Positions 1 to 9,406 of a stretch of DNA of 64,000 nt are shown piece after piece. Position 1 is the first letter of the stretch, and every line of letters begins with the position of its first letter. This DNA is from Platynereis dumerilii (lineage: Eukaryota > Annelida > Polychaeta > Phyllodocida > Nereididae), in the NCBI GenBank assembly GCA_026936325.1, contig JAPTHN010000115.1, positions 806,001-870,000 on the forward strand, in the 5' to 3' direction. The position numbers and the translations under genes are program-made. The notes beneath the pieces are model-generated. The model did no database searches, was not told the DNA's origin, and saw nothing but the letters and a program-made list of their open reading frames with translations.

Positions 1-198
1 CTATACAGCACCAAAACTCTGGAACAGTTTGCCTGAAGAAGTTAGAACAGCAAAAACCTTGGAAAGCTTCAAGAAGAATCTGAAAACCCATTTGTTTCAG
101 AATTCCTATAAGTAATTTGATCTGAAAAAGCGCTGATGAGCAGTTTACTGAAATTAGCGCTATATAAATCCATATTATTATTATTATTATTATTATAT
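1..198 (+). mobile_element. LINE 3' end (C-terminal ORF2 fragment plus ATT tail)
   Basis: Positions 2-115 read APKLWNSLPEEVRTAKTLES and onward to KTHLFQNSYK-stop, the conserved C-terminal block (WNSLP, then a basic helix and HLF) of non-LTR reverse transcriptase ORFs of the CR1/L2/Rex group. After the stop comes GCGCTATATAAAT and then an ATT microsatellite at about 172-195, the usual 3' tail of such LINEs. The 5' part lies outside the window, so full length is unknown. It abuts the left edge of the 30-kb duplicated block. Confidence 0.8.
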
Positions 199-200
199 TA

Positions 201-619
201 ATACATTTTCTTCAACAGTTCTAACAAAATGGACCCTGACTATCTTAAAATTCCTCAGTTCAATCCAGAAATCAATTGATAATGTTTTCTAGATCTGTAG
301 AAGGAACACTGAGCACTGTTTTCATACTTTCAAACTATAGGCACTTCACAGAAGGCAGGAAAATGAGAAAATTAGCTGTCATTTTGGAAAATGGCTGCCA
401 TGGGTCAACCAGGTCAAATCCTAAGTGGCTCCCTATCTAAATATTTTCTTTAAGACATTTTTCAACTGTGTGCCAAGTTTCATGCTTCTATGTATAAATG
501 CACTATTACTTCCCTACTCATATGACAAATCTGCCCCGCTACTGGCCCAGTAAAACAATAAAAACAGGTTAAAACAAATTTTAAAAAGAATCACATTTGA
601 TAACAACAAAAAAGATCAA
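201..619. other. Non-coding start of unit A
   Basis: About 420 AT-rich bases without a convincing ORF, repeated at 31265-31683 and 61066-61484. It contains AGGGAGCCACTT-type sequence on the minus strand just beyond the LINE stop, so part may be the 3' untranslated tail of the minus-strand LINE that follows. No terminal repeats were seen. Confidence 0.5.
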
Positions 620-2225
620 ATTTACTTATAAAGGGTCCTTGCCTGTGATTTGAACGTTTCAATTGTCAAACAGTTTTTAGTATGATTAGGCATAGCATTT
701 CATGTTATAGCACCTCTGTACCAAAACAACTTTTTCATAACATCAGTTCGACAAAAGGGAACTTCCACATTCATTGTATTACAACTACGAGTATTTAAAT
801 CGTTTGTCTCACAGGCCATAACAATTGAATTTACCAAATAGTCAGGGGCATTTCCATGAATACATTTATACATTTGTATAGAAGTAAAATAATTTATACG
901 TTCAGATATTGTTTGCCATTTAAGCTTTTTAACAAGATTAACACCTCTTACATTAATAAATTCAAATTTGAACAGACAATTCTTGCAGCCCTATTTTGTA
1001 ATCTCTGAATCGGATTGATGTTAACATTAGTACAACCCCAAACGGTACATGCATAGTCAAAAATTGTTGAATGTAAGTCTTATAAGTTAAAATAAGTACT
1101 GACTTAGGGACAATATGTCTTAATCTTGAAAACCATGCTAATTTAGCTGACAGGTTTTTTGTAGTTCATTAATATGAGTGTCAAATTTTACTTGTTCGTC
1201 AATATAAACTCCTAAATATTTTGTATGTTGTACAATTTCAAGTTGTGAATCATATAAAGATTCAGAAAAGTCATTTCTTAAAGTTTGATCACCCGATCTA
1301 GCAATTAACATAGCATTTGATTTATCAATATTCAATACCAGTTTATTGGCATTGTACCATTCGCTAACATTAACTAGAATTTCATTCATAGTATTATTTA
1401 CATTATTGATATCATCATCACTTTCATAAATCATTGTATCATCAGCATACATCAGTGTTGGAGTTCTCGAGGCCGGCCTCATATGCAATATGATGGCTAA
1501 ATGTCAATGAAATACCATGCTAAAATAGTTTTGCAGTAAACTATAATTTATGTTCAGCCGGCCTCGGTCTCGGTCTCGAAAGATGATGCCTCAGTCTCGG
1601 TCTCGGAGGGTCCATGCCTCAGTCTCGGTCTCGGTCTCGGATGCTCATGCCTCGGTCTCGGTCTCGGATGTCCTGGCCTCGACTCCAACACTGGCATACA
1701 TCGTACATCTTCCATTTCTTACATGCATAGGGAGGTCATTTACAAAGACCATAAATAGCAACGCCACAAGAGTAGACCCTTGAGGCATGCCTATATTAAC
1801 AACAACCGAATTAGACAATACATTTTTGAAGAATATATTCTGAGTTCTATTGAATAAATATGATTTTAACCACAGCTGTTCCATATCATGAACACCATAT
1901 TTCTTTAACTTTTGTAACAATATATCATGATTTATGGAGTCAAAGCATTTAGCTATGTCCAGGAAACAAACACCAGTTAACAGTTTTTCATCAATATTCT
2001 GAAGCCATTCATACATAGTTGTGTGTAAACAGTTTGTAGTAGAGTGAAATTTACGATATGCATATTGATCAAGTGTTATAAATTGATGACTAATCATAAA
2101 AGACATAAATTGACATTGAACTATTTTTTCAATAAGCTTAGAAATATGGCTCAATACAGAAATTGGCCTGAAATTAACAGCATTGCTATTGATTGACTGA
2201 CAGGAAATTAAACTCTGTTGTTGTG
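620..2225 (-). mobile_element. LINE fragment with reverse transcriptase (CR1/L2/Rex-like), interrupted by a hAT element
   Basis: Reading the minus strand from 2225: NFRPISVLSHISKLIEKI (RT fingers), then QYAYRKFHSTTN, FLDIAKCFDSINHD (first catalytic Asp), MPQGSTLVALLF (PQGS motif), NDLP, and the YADD box, which is split by the insertion 1453-1693. It resumes as YADDTMIYESDDD, WYNANKLVLNIDKS and KYLGVYIDEQVKFDTHI, then the thumb region, and ends near 620 in a degraded WN-type C-terminal block, where the Trp codon is a stop (also in units B and C). Endonuclease and the 5' part are absent. The element was dead before the block duplicated. Exact clade is uncertain. Confidence 0.88.
1453..1693. mobile_element. 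hAT-like non-autonomous element (internally deleted copy)
   Basis: Terminal inverted repeats CAGTGTTGGAGT at 1453 and ACTCCAACACTG ending at 1693, with GAGGCC subterminal sequence, are flanked by the 8-bp target duplication GCATACAT (1445-1452 and 1694-1701). An 8-bp duplication with CAGTG ends is typical of hAT transposons. The interior carries GGTCTC/GGCCTC tandem repeats and no transposase. The unit B copy at the same site is 1334 bp, so this 241-bp copy is a deletion derivative. It sits inside the codons for the YADD box of the LINE. Confidence 0.88.
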
Positions 2226-2310
2226 TATTTAAACAATTCGACTAAGATTCATTTAATTTGCCCAGGAGTGAATAAACAAATCATATTTTCAAAACAATTA
2301 TAGTACTTAC

Positions 2311-2392
2311 CTGCAAGATTGAACATGGCCGGGAAAACTATGAGTATAGAGAATTTTCGGTTTTCCTCATGTATCTTCCACTTATCAAGCAT
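2311..2392 (-). pseudogene. Orphan leader exon of a lost LRR-family gene
   Basis: On the minus strand an ATG at 2392 opens MLDKWKIHEENRKFSILIVF, running to NLAG, and is followed at 2310 by GTAAGT, an optimal splice donor. The upstream flank (about 2400-2640) matches the 5' flank of G3 at 28750-29010, including GCTTTGATATGTTTTTTATA and the GAAACGTCCAGT block, and the donor region aligns with the G3 leader exon (28671). Downstream in the direction of transcription there is only the LINE fragment, so the LRR body is missing. Call rests on homology to the G3 promoter; transcription is unknown. Confidence 0.5.
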
Positions 2393-2643
2393 CCAGCTGA
2401 CAGTGATGGCAACCTTGTACTGAGAAGTGCCTTTGGAAGTTCAGGATTGTACATTTAATTATCTGTATGCTTTGATATGTTTTTTATATGTTTTGAAACG
2501 TCCAGTCGGTTTATTACATTTTATTGAAATGCCAAGTAAATGATTCCGAATGTCATTGTTTCGATGTATTTATGCATCTTAAAAAATCTGCACTCAGATA
2601 TGGCGCTTCTGAAGTAAACATCTATATTAGTTTACATACAAGT

Positions 2644-2760
2644 CAGTGGCGTCATTTTCAAAATAAAGTGGTGGGGCACTGACAACATGGTCAAAGCAGA
2701 GTTACGGAAACTCTGATTTTTTTCCCCCTTTTTTTGGCAAATAGGAACTGACGCCACTTG
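2644..2760. mobile_element. Short hAT-like MITE
   Basis: CAGTGGCGTCA at the left end and TGACGCCACTTG at the right end form an imperfect inverted repeat around 117 bp, flanked by TACAAGT on both sides (2637-2643 and 2761-2767), a 7-8 bp duplication. No coding capacity. The counterpart in unit B is 34800-34933. Confidence 0.6.
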
Positions 2761-2767
2761 TACAAGT

Positions 2768-3593
2768 ACGAGGGTCATTAAGAAAGTTTTGAGCCCAACA
2801 CATGTCTGACTTTGGAAGGGTTGACTTACACAGAGAGATTCATACTGATATACATGTGGTTGGAACATTAGGGGATAATAATCTTTTGCTCCAAGAAAAC
2901 GTTGGCCAGCTAAATTTGAAAAGGGTAAGGAGAGCAATGAAGATGACCCACCACAAACAACATTGCCCGTCCGCATCAAGCCGTGCTGGATGATTTGACT
3001 GCTCAAGTCTGAAACTTGGCAGAAACCGTTGCTACTTCAAGTGAATTGCTAAGGATATGTCCAACTCACTCCAGGAAAATGTCTCAGCTGATGGCACAAT
3101 TCTCAAATAGACCTATTTCACTGAATGGCCTGAACATGGATCCCAAATAACTTTTTTGCAATTCTACAATTCGTAATTTGCTTTTCACACACAGGAGATA
3201 CATAGACTCTCAATCCAAAAACACAACTTCCAAATTTAAAAAAGTTATAAAGCCTTGAAATTACATTAAAATGTAATGAAAATACTCCAGCTCGGAGACA
3301 CCTTGGCTGAACCAATCAGAAGCAAGGGCGGGAAAGCTATTTGCCAATGGGATTTAAGTATTCACCATATTTCCCCGAGTATGGGAGAACCATCAGTGAA
3401 ATTGGTCAATTTTGTCAATTTTCAGAGGTGTCGACTTTAAAATTTCTAAGCTCTGCCACCGCAGCAAAACGAACAGCAACTGGCAAAAAGATTAGGTTTT
3501 TAGTCATCAGAGGAGGTGCATGGTTCGAATGCTGGAAAAACAGGGTTATTTGGGGGGGGTCCGGTATTCGAATTTCTCTATATTATCTTCAAA
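2768..3593. other. Non-coding region upstream of the 3594 ORF
   Basis: No recognisable gene or repeat ends. ORFs on either strand here are short and do not stay open in unit B (for example a one-base length change at about 3485). A TTTTTAG acceptor-like site at about 3498-3504 precedes the open frame that continues into 3594-3914. A G8 run at about 3552 is G12 plus AT in unit B. Confidence 0.4.
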
Positions 3594-3914
3594 ATGTCAA
3601 TTCAATCTCAGTGGTCTATTCAGGGTCTGGATCCATTAAGCTCCCCTGGATCTGCTAGTGACTTACAAATGAATAATATGATATGGATTACTTTCTTTGA
3701 GAAAAAATGTCCTAGATTTTGGAGTATGAATGAACTATTGCAAGTGTATAATGTATATGACAATGATGACATTCAAACCGAGACTCGAACGGTTTTCCAT
3801 CAGATAAAGCTGCCAGTAAGTCTCAACAAATTTGATCATCTAGGTGAATTTTGTATGAGCTGGTTTTTATTTGCATGTCTGAGCTATATTTCTTTAAATA
3901 AAATACAATTCTAA
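3594..3914 (+). CDS. Hypothetical ORF with conserved frame in both duplication units
   Basis: No known family is recognised. From ATG 3594 the frame encodes about 106 residues beginning MSIQSQWSIQGLDPLSSPGS and ending in a hydrophobic stretch, FCMSWFLFACLSYISL; the frame is open upstream to 3516. Against the unit B copy (35786-36100) there is a 9-base difference (three residues in NDDIQ) and a 3-base difference (one residue near NELLQ), and a 6-base difference in the upstream open frame, all multiples of three. That pattern suggests a real coding exon or a formerly coding one. An AATAAA overlaps the end of the frame. It may be a terminal exon or a transposon relic. Confidence 0.35.
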   Translation: MSIQSQWSIQGLDPLSSPGSASDLQMNNMIWITFFEKKCPRFWSMNELLQVYNVYDNDDIQTETRTVFHQIKLPVSLNKFDHLGEFCMSWFLFACLSYISLNKIQF

Positions 3915-4084
3915 ATGCTTGTGGTATGCCAAATGGCTTTTTTTCAGTGGAACAGAATCATTAGTATGTTCAAGTTGACCTTATCATGAAATGAATGTTT
4001 GGATTAAGTGCAATCAATATATAGTGTCAAATAAACATGAAAAGATGCTGTTGCTGCATGGAATTGGTTTTTATATTCTAAGTA

Positions 4085-4952
4085 TGTAGAACTCAAGTTC
4101 CAAGGATGACAGATGAGTGACGTTTTAGTTGCACATTTATTCAACACTGACTTTACAGCCAGGTAAATCTGGAAACAATTAAACACAAATATAAATACTC
4201 ATTCACACAATCAACATTCACACAACTTACATACAAAGAAGAGAGTAATGTCTACTAATGTCTAATAATTGTTATCATAATGTCACATACAACCATTGTA
4301 TATATAAGAAATGTAATCATCAATTGATCATAAGACATAATATTTGAATATATTTTAACAACCTTGTAACCTTGAAGGTCATGAAGGTCACAACAATAAT
4401 ATAAGAAATGCAATTAAGCAATGTAATCAATTAGGCAATATAACCATCACAAGTACGCCATTGTTAATTATGAATAAGGTTAATAAAGTCTATTAATAAG
4501 TACAAGTATGAATTAACATAAAACAAATATAAATTTAAACTTACAGCAAGTGCAACTGCTGGAGGTTGTCTTTTAGTATGTGTCTTCTTCAATGTCTAAT
4601 AGTGCAATAATGAATTTTAGAATGAACAGCTGACAAGAGAGGAAACACAATTTCACAGCTTTCACAGCTTTTGACAACTTAAACATAAAAGGGAGCTTGA
4701 CTCAAACAATATTAAACAATGTTAAACAAAGTTAAACTGTCACTATGTTAGAATGAAACATCAGTTGTTATAACTGATTGACTTAAAGTAATAATGAAAT
4801 GACAACACAACACAGTAAACATGGACAATTGTGAAACACAGATCCATAAAGATCCAACAAGTAGTTAGGACTTAATGAATATGTTATGATCATGCTTATA
4901 TATAAATAAATATTTTAACTCACAGAACCTAATCTGCATGATGCAGATTATA
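4085..4952 (-). mobile_element. Solo LTR of a BEL/Pao retrotransposon (fossil)
   Basis: An 868-bp long terminal repeat lies alone between AAGTA duplications (4080-4084 and 4953-4957). The same LTR flanks a pol fragment at the equivalent place in unit B with the same 5-bp duplication, so this is one insertion that was reduced in unit A to a single LTR by LTR-LTR recombination. Orientation is minus, from the unit B copy. It inserted before the block was duplicated. Confidence 0.88.
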
Positions 4953-5167
4953 AAGTATGATGTAGTTTTATTTTGGGAAGATTACGGTTATATGTAGATA
5001 GACTCGGTAACCTCTAGAACAAGTTATGCCAAGGCATGAGGTCGAAACAGCCAAAACACCCGAATGCTGCCTCATTGCACAATATGCTTTTAAACCCTGA
5101 ATGAGGCAAAGAAGAAAATAACATCAATTCCTTGTCAATGTTGCAGGCTTTATATTATGCTGCCATT

Positions 5168-5602
5168 AGGCCTCATGACAGGATACACCCCCACCCCATG
5201 GGATAACACTAACATAAGAAAATGTTATTAGGGGGTAACTAGGGGGAAAGATGGGGGAATTTGGGGAAAGTTGGAGGTTACATGGGGAAAGTGGGGGGAA
5301 GATTGGGGCAAGAGGGGGCAAGTGGGGGTAAGCAGGGGCTAGTGAGAGGCAAGTGGGGGTAAGTGGGGGCAAGTGGGGGGTAAGCAGGGGCTAGCGGAAG
5401 GCAAGTGGGGGCAAGTGGGGTAAGCAGGAGCCAGCGGGAGGCAAGTTGGGGTGAGACTGGGGTAAGTGGGGGCAATTGGGTGTAAGTGGGGGCAAGTGGG
5501 GGGAAAAGGGGGGAAGCAAGGAGCAAAAAGGGGGTAAAGTGGGGGTAGCGGATATTACGGGAATAAGAAAAGGGAGCGGGGGTGTATCCTGTCATGAGGC
5601 CT
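5168..5602. mobile_element. Inverted-repeat element filled with a G-rich minisatellite
   Basis: AGGCCTCATGACAGGATACA at the left end and its complement at the right end (about 25 bp, followed by C or G runs) bound the element. GCCATT flanks both ends (5162-5167 and 5603-5608); depending on where the ends are placed the duplication is 6-8 bp (CTGCCATT). The interior is about 35 degenerate copies of a 10-mer such as GTGGGGGCAA, with G4-G6 runs every 6-10 bases on the plus strand. The proline-rich minus-strand ORFs here are products of this repeat. Confidence 0.75.
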
Positions 5603-6747
5603 GCCATTCAACCTCCAATGAAGCGATGATGAATAATATGGCAATTCTTCGGAATACTCCTAAAGTTGTGCTTTCTTTTCTCAGCGGTCGGACCATTCTA
5701 TTCATTGGCAATGTGATTTCTTGGCGCAATGGAATTATGTCACATAGAAATGCTGCTTTGTTGCAAAAGAAACGGGGAAATTTGGCTCAAAAGGAGAGTT
5801 ACCTTTGTGATATTTGAATTGAGTGATCATTTCAACCTACAGGAAGGAAAAAGGTTGTGCAGATAATGTACTTCAGGGTGATTAACTTTAATTTGTCCTT
5901 AATTACTTATCTCTATATAAAACATTACAGTCTGCAAAACTCAATCCTCCAAAAAAGTATTTCAAAACAGCTGGGAAAAAATGCATCGTTTTCATGGAAA
6001 GACGACAAAAAATGTTATTTGCTGTTGTGGTTGTTCGATTTTGTGAGAGGCTGAAGTTAGGTCAACTTGCCCTGCAGCAATGACATTTTCTACCCATATC
6101 GCCTGTGCAATGTAGCAGTGCTTTTTGATGTGTATTTAACACTTTTTGAATTATTGGAAAAACTTGAGAAAAATTTAACAGCTTCATATTTTTTGGTTTC
6201 CAACCAACAGCTCATAACCTGCACTTTGTACATGCATGAAGCTGTACCATATATGCACAAATTAGTCTAATAAGGCCTTTCCCTGGTTTTACAAACCTTG
6301 GCAAACAGATGGGCAGATGGCAGGGCAGCGGGCTAATACAGATATTTGAAGGCCATGACTTGACCACTATTGCATACCAATATACAATTTGGTAAACACA
6401 CCAATTTTATGGTTTAATTGTCTTCTTCAAAAGGTATTATTTGCTGAAGGTTTGCTGCTGTGCAGCCTATGTTCACAAGAGTTTATGAAGTTGATATTTT
6501 AAAAACATTACAAAGGTAGTAGCAGGCGTGTCACAAAGTCCAAGCAATAAAACATCTATGTACAATGTCAAAAAAAAAAGTTTATAACATATCTTGACAT
6601 ATAAGGCAAGTTGCATGTACACTAGCTCATGAATAGATTTTTTTACTTAAAAAGAGCGAATGGGAGCAACAGAAATGGTATACGAGTGTCTCAGTGTAGA
6701 GTTTCAGAATTAGCACCTTTTAAACAATGAAACTGAGTAAAATGTTA
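5603..6747. other. Non-coding region between the G-rich element and the MITE
   Basis: About 1.1 kb, nearly identical to 39676-40774. Several short ORFs occur but none has a recognisable domain. Unit A has an extra ~44 bases at about 6341-6385, between two TTTG/TTGG-like ends, that unit B lacks. Confidence 0.4.
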
Positions 6748-7566
6748 TAGTCCTTGTCATACTTACGTGGAATCTCAAGTTTTTTTTCTATGCTGTTGAA
6801 CTGTGATGTCAGAGATGACTCTATTCTAGCATTGCAATATATGTAAATTAACTACAAGCTGTGATGTCATTTCAAACTGGGTCGGATTCCCCAGCTTCTA
6901 ACCAATGCGAATCCACCAAACTGAGCATCACAGTTTCAACTCAGTGTCAAGAGTTAAAATTGGGTCTGGGAAAAACCCATGCAAGTTTGACATCACAGCC
7001 TCTCAGCCAATGGGCTGCCAGAACAAATATACATAACATAAGCCATGTGTTTACGAACAAATTGTCAAAGCCTTCTGTTTATACCAACTTCCATCAAAGT
7101 TTAAAGCTGTAACTTAGCAAGTTTGTGGATTTATCAAACAACTCTGGGAGGATTATAACAGTTGTTTACTGTGAATGCTCACAAAGCTGACATTTAGTAG
7201 GATTAGACTGGTGATTGCTGTGATAAATCATTGGGATCAGAAATGTAATGCTTCCTTCAATATATCAATGTTTGAACTGTGATGACGTAGTTTACGGTCA
7301 GCCCATTGGCTATCAAGCTGTGATGACGTAGTTGTAGGGGCTATCCCTGATAAAACTCTTACTCTGACACTGTGTTGAAACTGTGACGCTCAGTTCAGGA
7401 GGATCAACATTGGCTAGAAGCTGGGAATCTGACCCAGCCTGAAATGACATCACAGCTTGTAGTTAATTTACATATATTGCAATGCTAGAATAGAGTCAGC
7501 TCTGACATCACAGTTCAACAGCATAGAAAAAAAACTTGAGATTCCACGTAAATACGACAAGGACTG
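6748..7566. mobile_element. Tc1/mariner-like MITE with long inverted repeats, unit A only
   Basis: The ends read (T/C)AGTCCTTGTC and GACAAGGACTG, and the inverted similarity continues for about 200 bp on each side (ACGTGGAATCTCAAG, CTATGCTGTTGAACTGTGAT and so on). TA lies at each end (6746-6747 and 7567-7568). Unit B has a clean empty site, AATGTTAAAATGTC at about 40771-40784, with a single TA. CAGT ends and a TA duplication suit Tc1/mariner. The interior repeats TGATGACGTAGT/TGATGTCA motifs and has no transposase. Confidence 0.9.
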
Positions 7567-7569
7567 TAA

Positions 7570-8006
7570 AATGTCACCAGAGTACATGTGTTCTTGATTT
7601 TAAACACACTGGCACTGGAAGATTTTTCCAACTTTTGGCTGTAAAAGCAATATGCACATCTCTTGTAATTATGAACAAATTTTCTTAGGTTCAGTTGCTC
7701 TGAGTTTTTGCATCGACTGATACTCAGCATTTATGTGTGGTACACATTGTTAATATGCACACAAGTACATTTTTTTCAAAGCTTTTTATTAAAATTTTGA
7801 AATCTAAAAGGTTAAGTGTATTCCATACATTTGGTATTTTTCCAAAATGTCTTATTGATTTGACATTTGCAAATAGGAATTTCCTTTCAACTCAGGCTCA
7901 CTATCACTGTCAGATCACAGCTTGAAAGACAGATGAGCTGACCACTTTCAAGATATTGTTTCGTGCCTCCTGGCCCTTGGCTTCATTCACATTGCAAATT
8001 TCACAG
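7570..8006 (+). promoter_or_regulatory. Putative G1 5' flank and leader exon
   Basis: This stretch matches, in inverted orientation, the G2 upstream region 22556-22940, including AACACACTGGCA-type and TTATTGATTTGACATTT blocks. It ends TTTCACAG followed by GTAGGT at 8007, a good donor aligned with the G2 leader donor. The leader has no ATG in frame with the LRR exon (a TGA stands just upstream and the joined frame does not match), so it is probably 5' untranslated. Transcription start is not determinable. Confidence 0.45.
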
Positions 8007-8047
8007 GTAGGTACGAAGATTGTTATAAATCCACACAATTTATCATA

Positions 8048-8346
8048 TCGTCAGCCTAAAGCAAAATTGGCCTAAGTCATTTTTGGCAACTTTTGGCAAA
8101 CAGCCAAAAACTGACTTAGGCCAACTTTTTTTGAAACCAAAATGACTAGTGATAACGAATTTGGCCTAAGTCCAAATGGCCTAAGTCAACAGGACAAAAA
8201 TTGAGTTGGGGTCTTGAGGGGCTTATTATTAATTTAGGAGTCCAAATTTATTTTAGCAAATGTATTATCATAAGGGCCTTCCTATGGTATCAAAAAGGAA
8301 AAATGGCCTAAGTCTGACTTAGGCCAATTTTACTTTAGGCTGACGA
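8048..8346. mobile_element. TA-flanked MITE with TCGTCAGCC ends
   Basis: Ends TCGTCAGCCTAAAG and CTTTAGGCTGACGA with TA on each side (8046-8047, 8347-8348). The inner arms carry repeated GGCCTAAGTCA/TGACTTAGGCC inverted units. It lies in the inferred first intron of G1. The unit B copy (41256-41680) is about 125 bp longer and differs in the middle, so one copy has been rearranged. Confidence 0.75.
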
Positions 8347-8348
8347 TA

Positions 8349-9394
8349 TTTGCTGTTGTGGTTGTTCGATTTTGTGGGGCTTCTTTATGACGTAAGGGAA
8401 CAAAAAGGCAAAAGTCCATGATGTTTTGAACTATAGGAGCAAACGATTCACCCTGATGAACATTCAGTTGTATTATAACACATATAGTATTCAAGATTTG
8501 TTTAACCTTTATAAGGAAAGTGAAAGTTTAAAGGGTACAGGTGTTAATTGATTGACAAGAATGAGAGTGCATGAATCAAAGGGCTTGGATAAAAGTTTGT
8601 TTCTTGGAATGCAATGCATCTGAAACGGCAGTAATTGCAAATTTTTATCTCAGCCGGAATCCTGTTTACGTTTGTCCTCAAAAATAATTCTGCATATGCA
8701 TACCATGAAAACTAATCCATTTGTGTTTGTCCGAAAAACTAATCCTTTTCATGCTTGTCCAAAACACCGATGTGACTAAACCCTTTGTTAGAGGTTATAA
8801 TTGGTTTTACATATCTCAGCCGGAAGCATGTTTATTGTTTTGCGAAAACACCAATCTAACTAAACATTTTGATATAATTTATAATTTAGAACCCATATCT
8901 CAGCTTGTACCTTGGTAATGTTTTACTTAAACATTAGTTCATCGGCTTCCTTGCAAACGATGAACTAACTGGTAGTGACGCCACTGTCAATTGGTGTGAC
9001 GTCACAACACTTTGTGGTTACTTCAATAAATTTCTGGACTTCAGAAGTTGTCAGACAAAAGTCATCTTACATCGCCGAAACGCCGCGAAAATGTGATAAA
9101 CAGTTACGAACAGCTATCACGAGCATGTGAGTGAAATCTGGACTTTCTGGGACGTCTGGTTGCTTGAAAATGGCGAAAACGGGGGTTCGTTATTGACTTG
9201 AAGCTGGGTGTTAACACTAATCTAGCTGAACGTTTTACATTATATCATAATTTGACATTATGTTTCCTTGATGCATGTTTATGATTTACCTTAGTACTAA
9301 TCTAGCTGAATACTTTGATAAGTGTTATAATCCAAAAACTAATCCTGTTTATATTTGTCTGTAAAACTAATCTGATTTAACATTTATTTGATAG
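8349..9394 (+). other. Inferred first intron of G1
   Basis: Runs from the leader donor to the acceptor TTTATTTGATAG ending at 9394. It includes degenerate repeats of ATCTCAGCCGGAA, ACTAATCTAGCTGAA and TTTGTCC-AAAACTAATCC types between about 8640 and 9370. No ORF of interest. Confidence 0.45.
8997..9004. promoter_or_regulatory. Full palindromic CRE motif
   Basis: TGACGTCA, extended to GTGACGTCAC, is the consensus for CREB/ATF factors. It lies about 400 bases upstream of the G1 start codon, inside the inferred first intron, and is preserved in unit B (42331-42338). It could mark an internal promoter or enhancer; a chance match is possible. Confidence 0.35.
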
Positions 9395-9406
9395 GTTCTA
9401 ATCATC

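Noticed and set aside
5168-5602. CRISPR array or phage attachment region
   Set aside because: Units are adjacent and degenerate without unique spacers, and the genome is clearly eukaryotic.
5166-5607. Proline/leucine-rich minus-strand ORFs (PPLAPTYPHLPP type)
   Set aside because: They translate the G-rich 10-mer minisatellite in all minus frames; not a gene.
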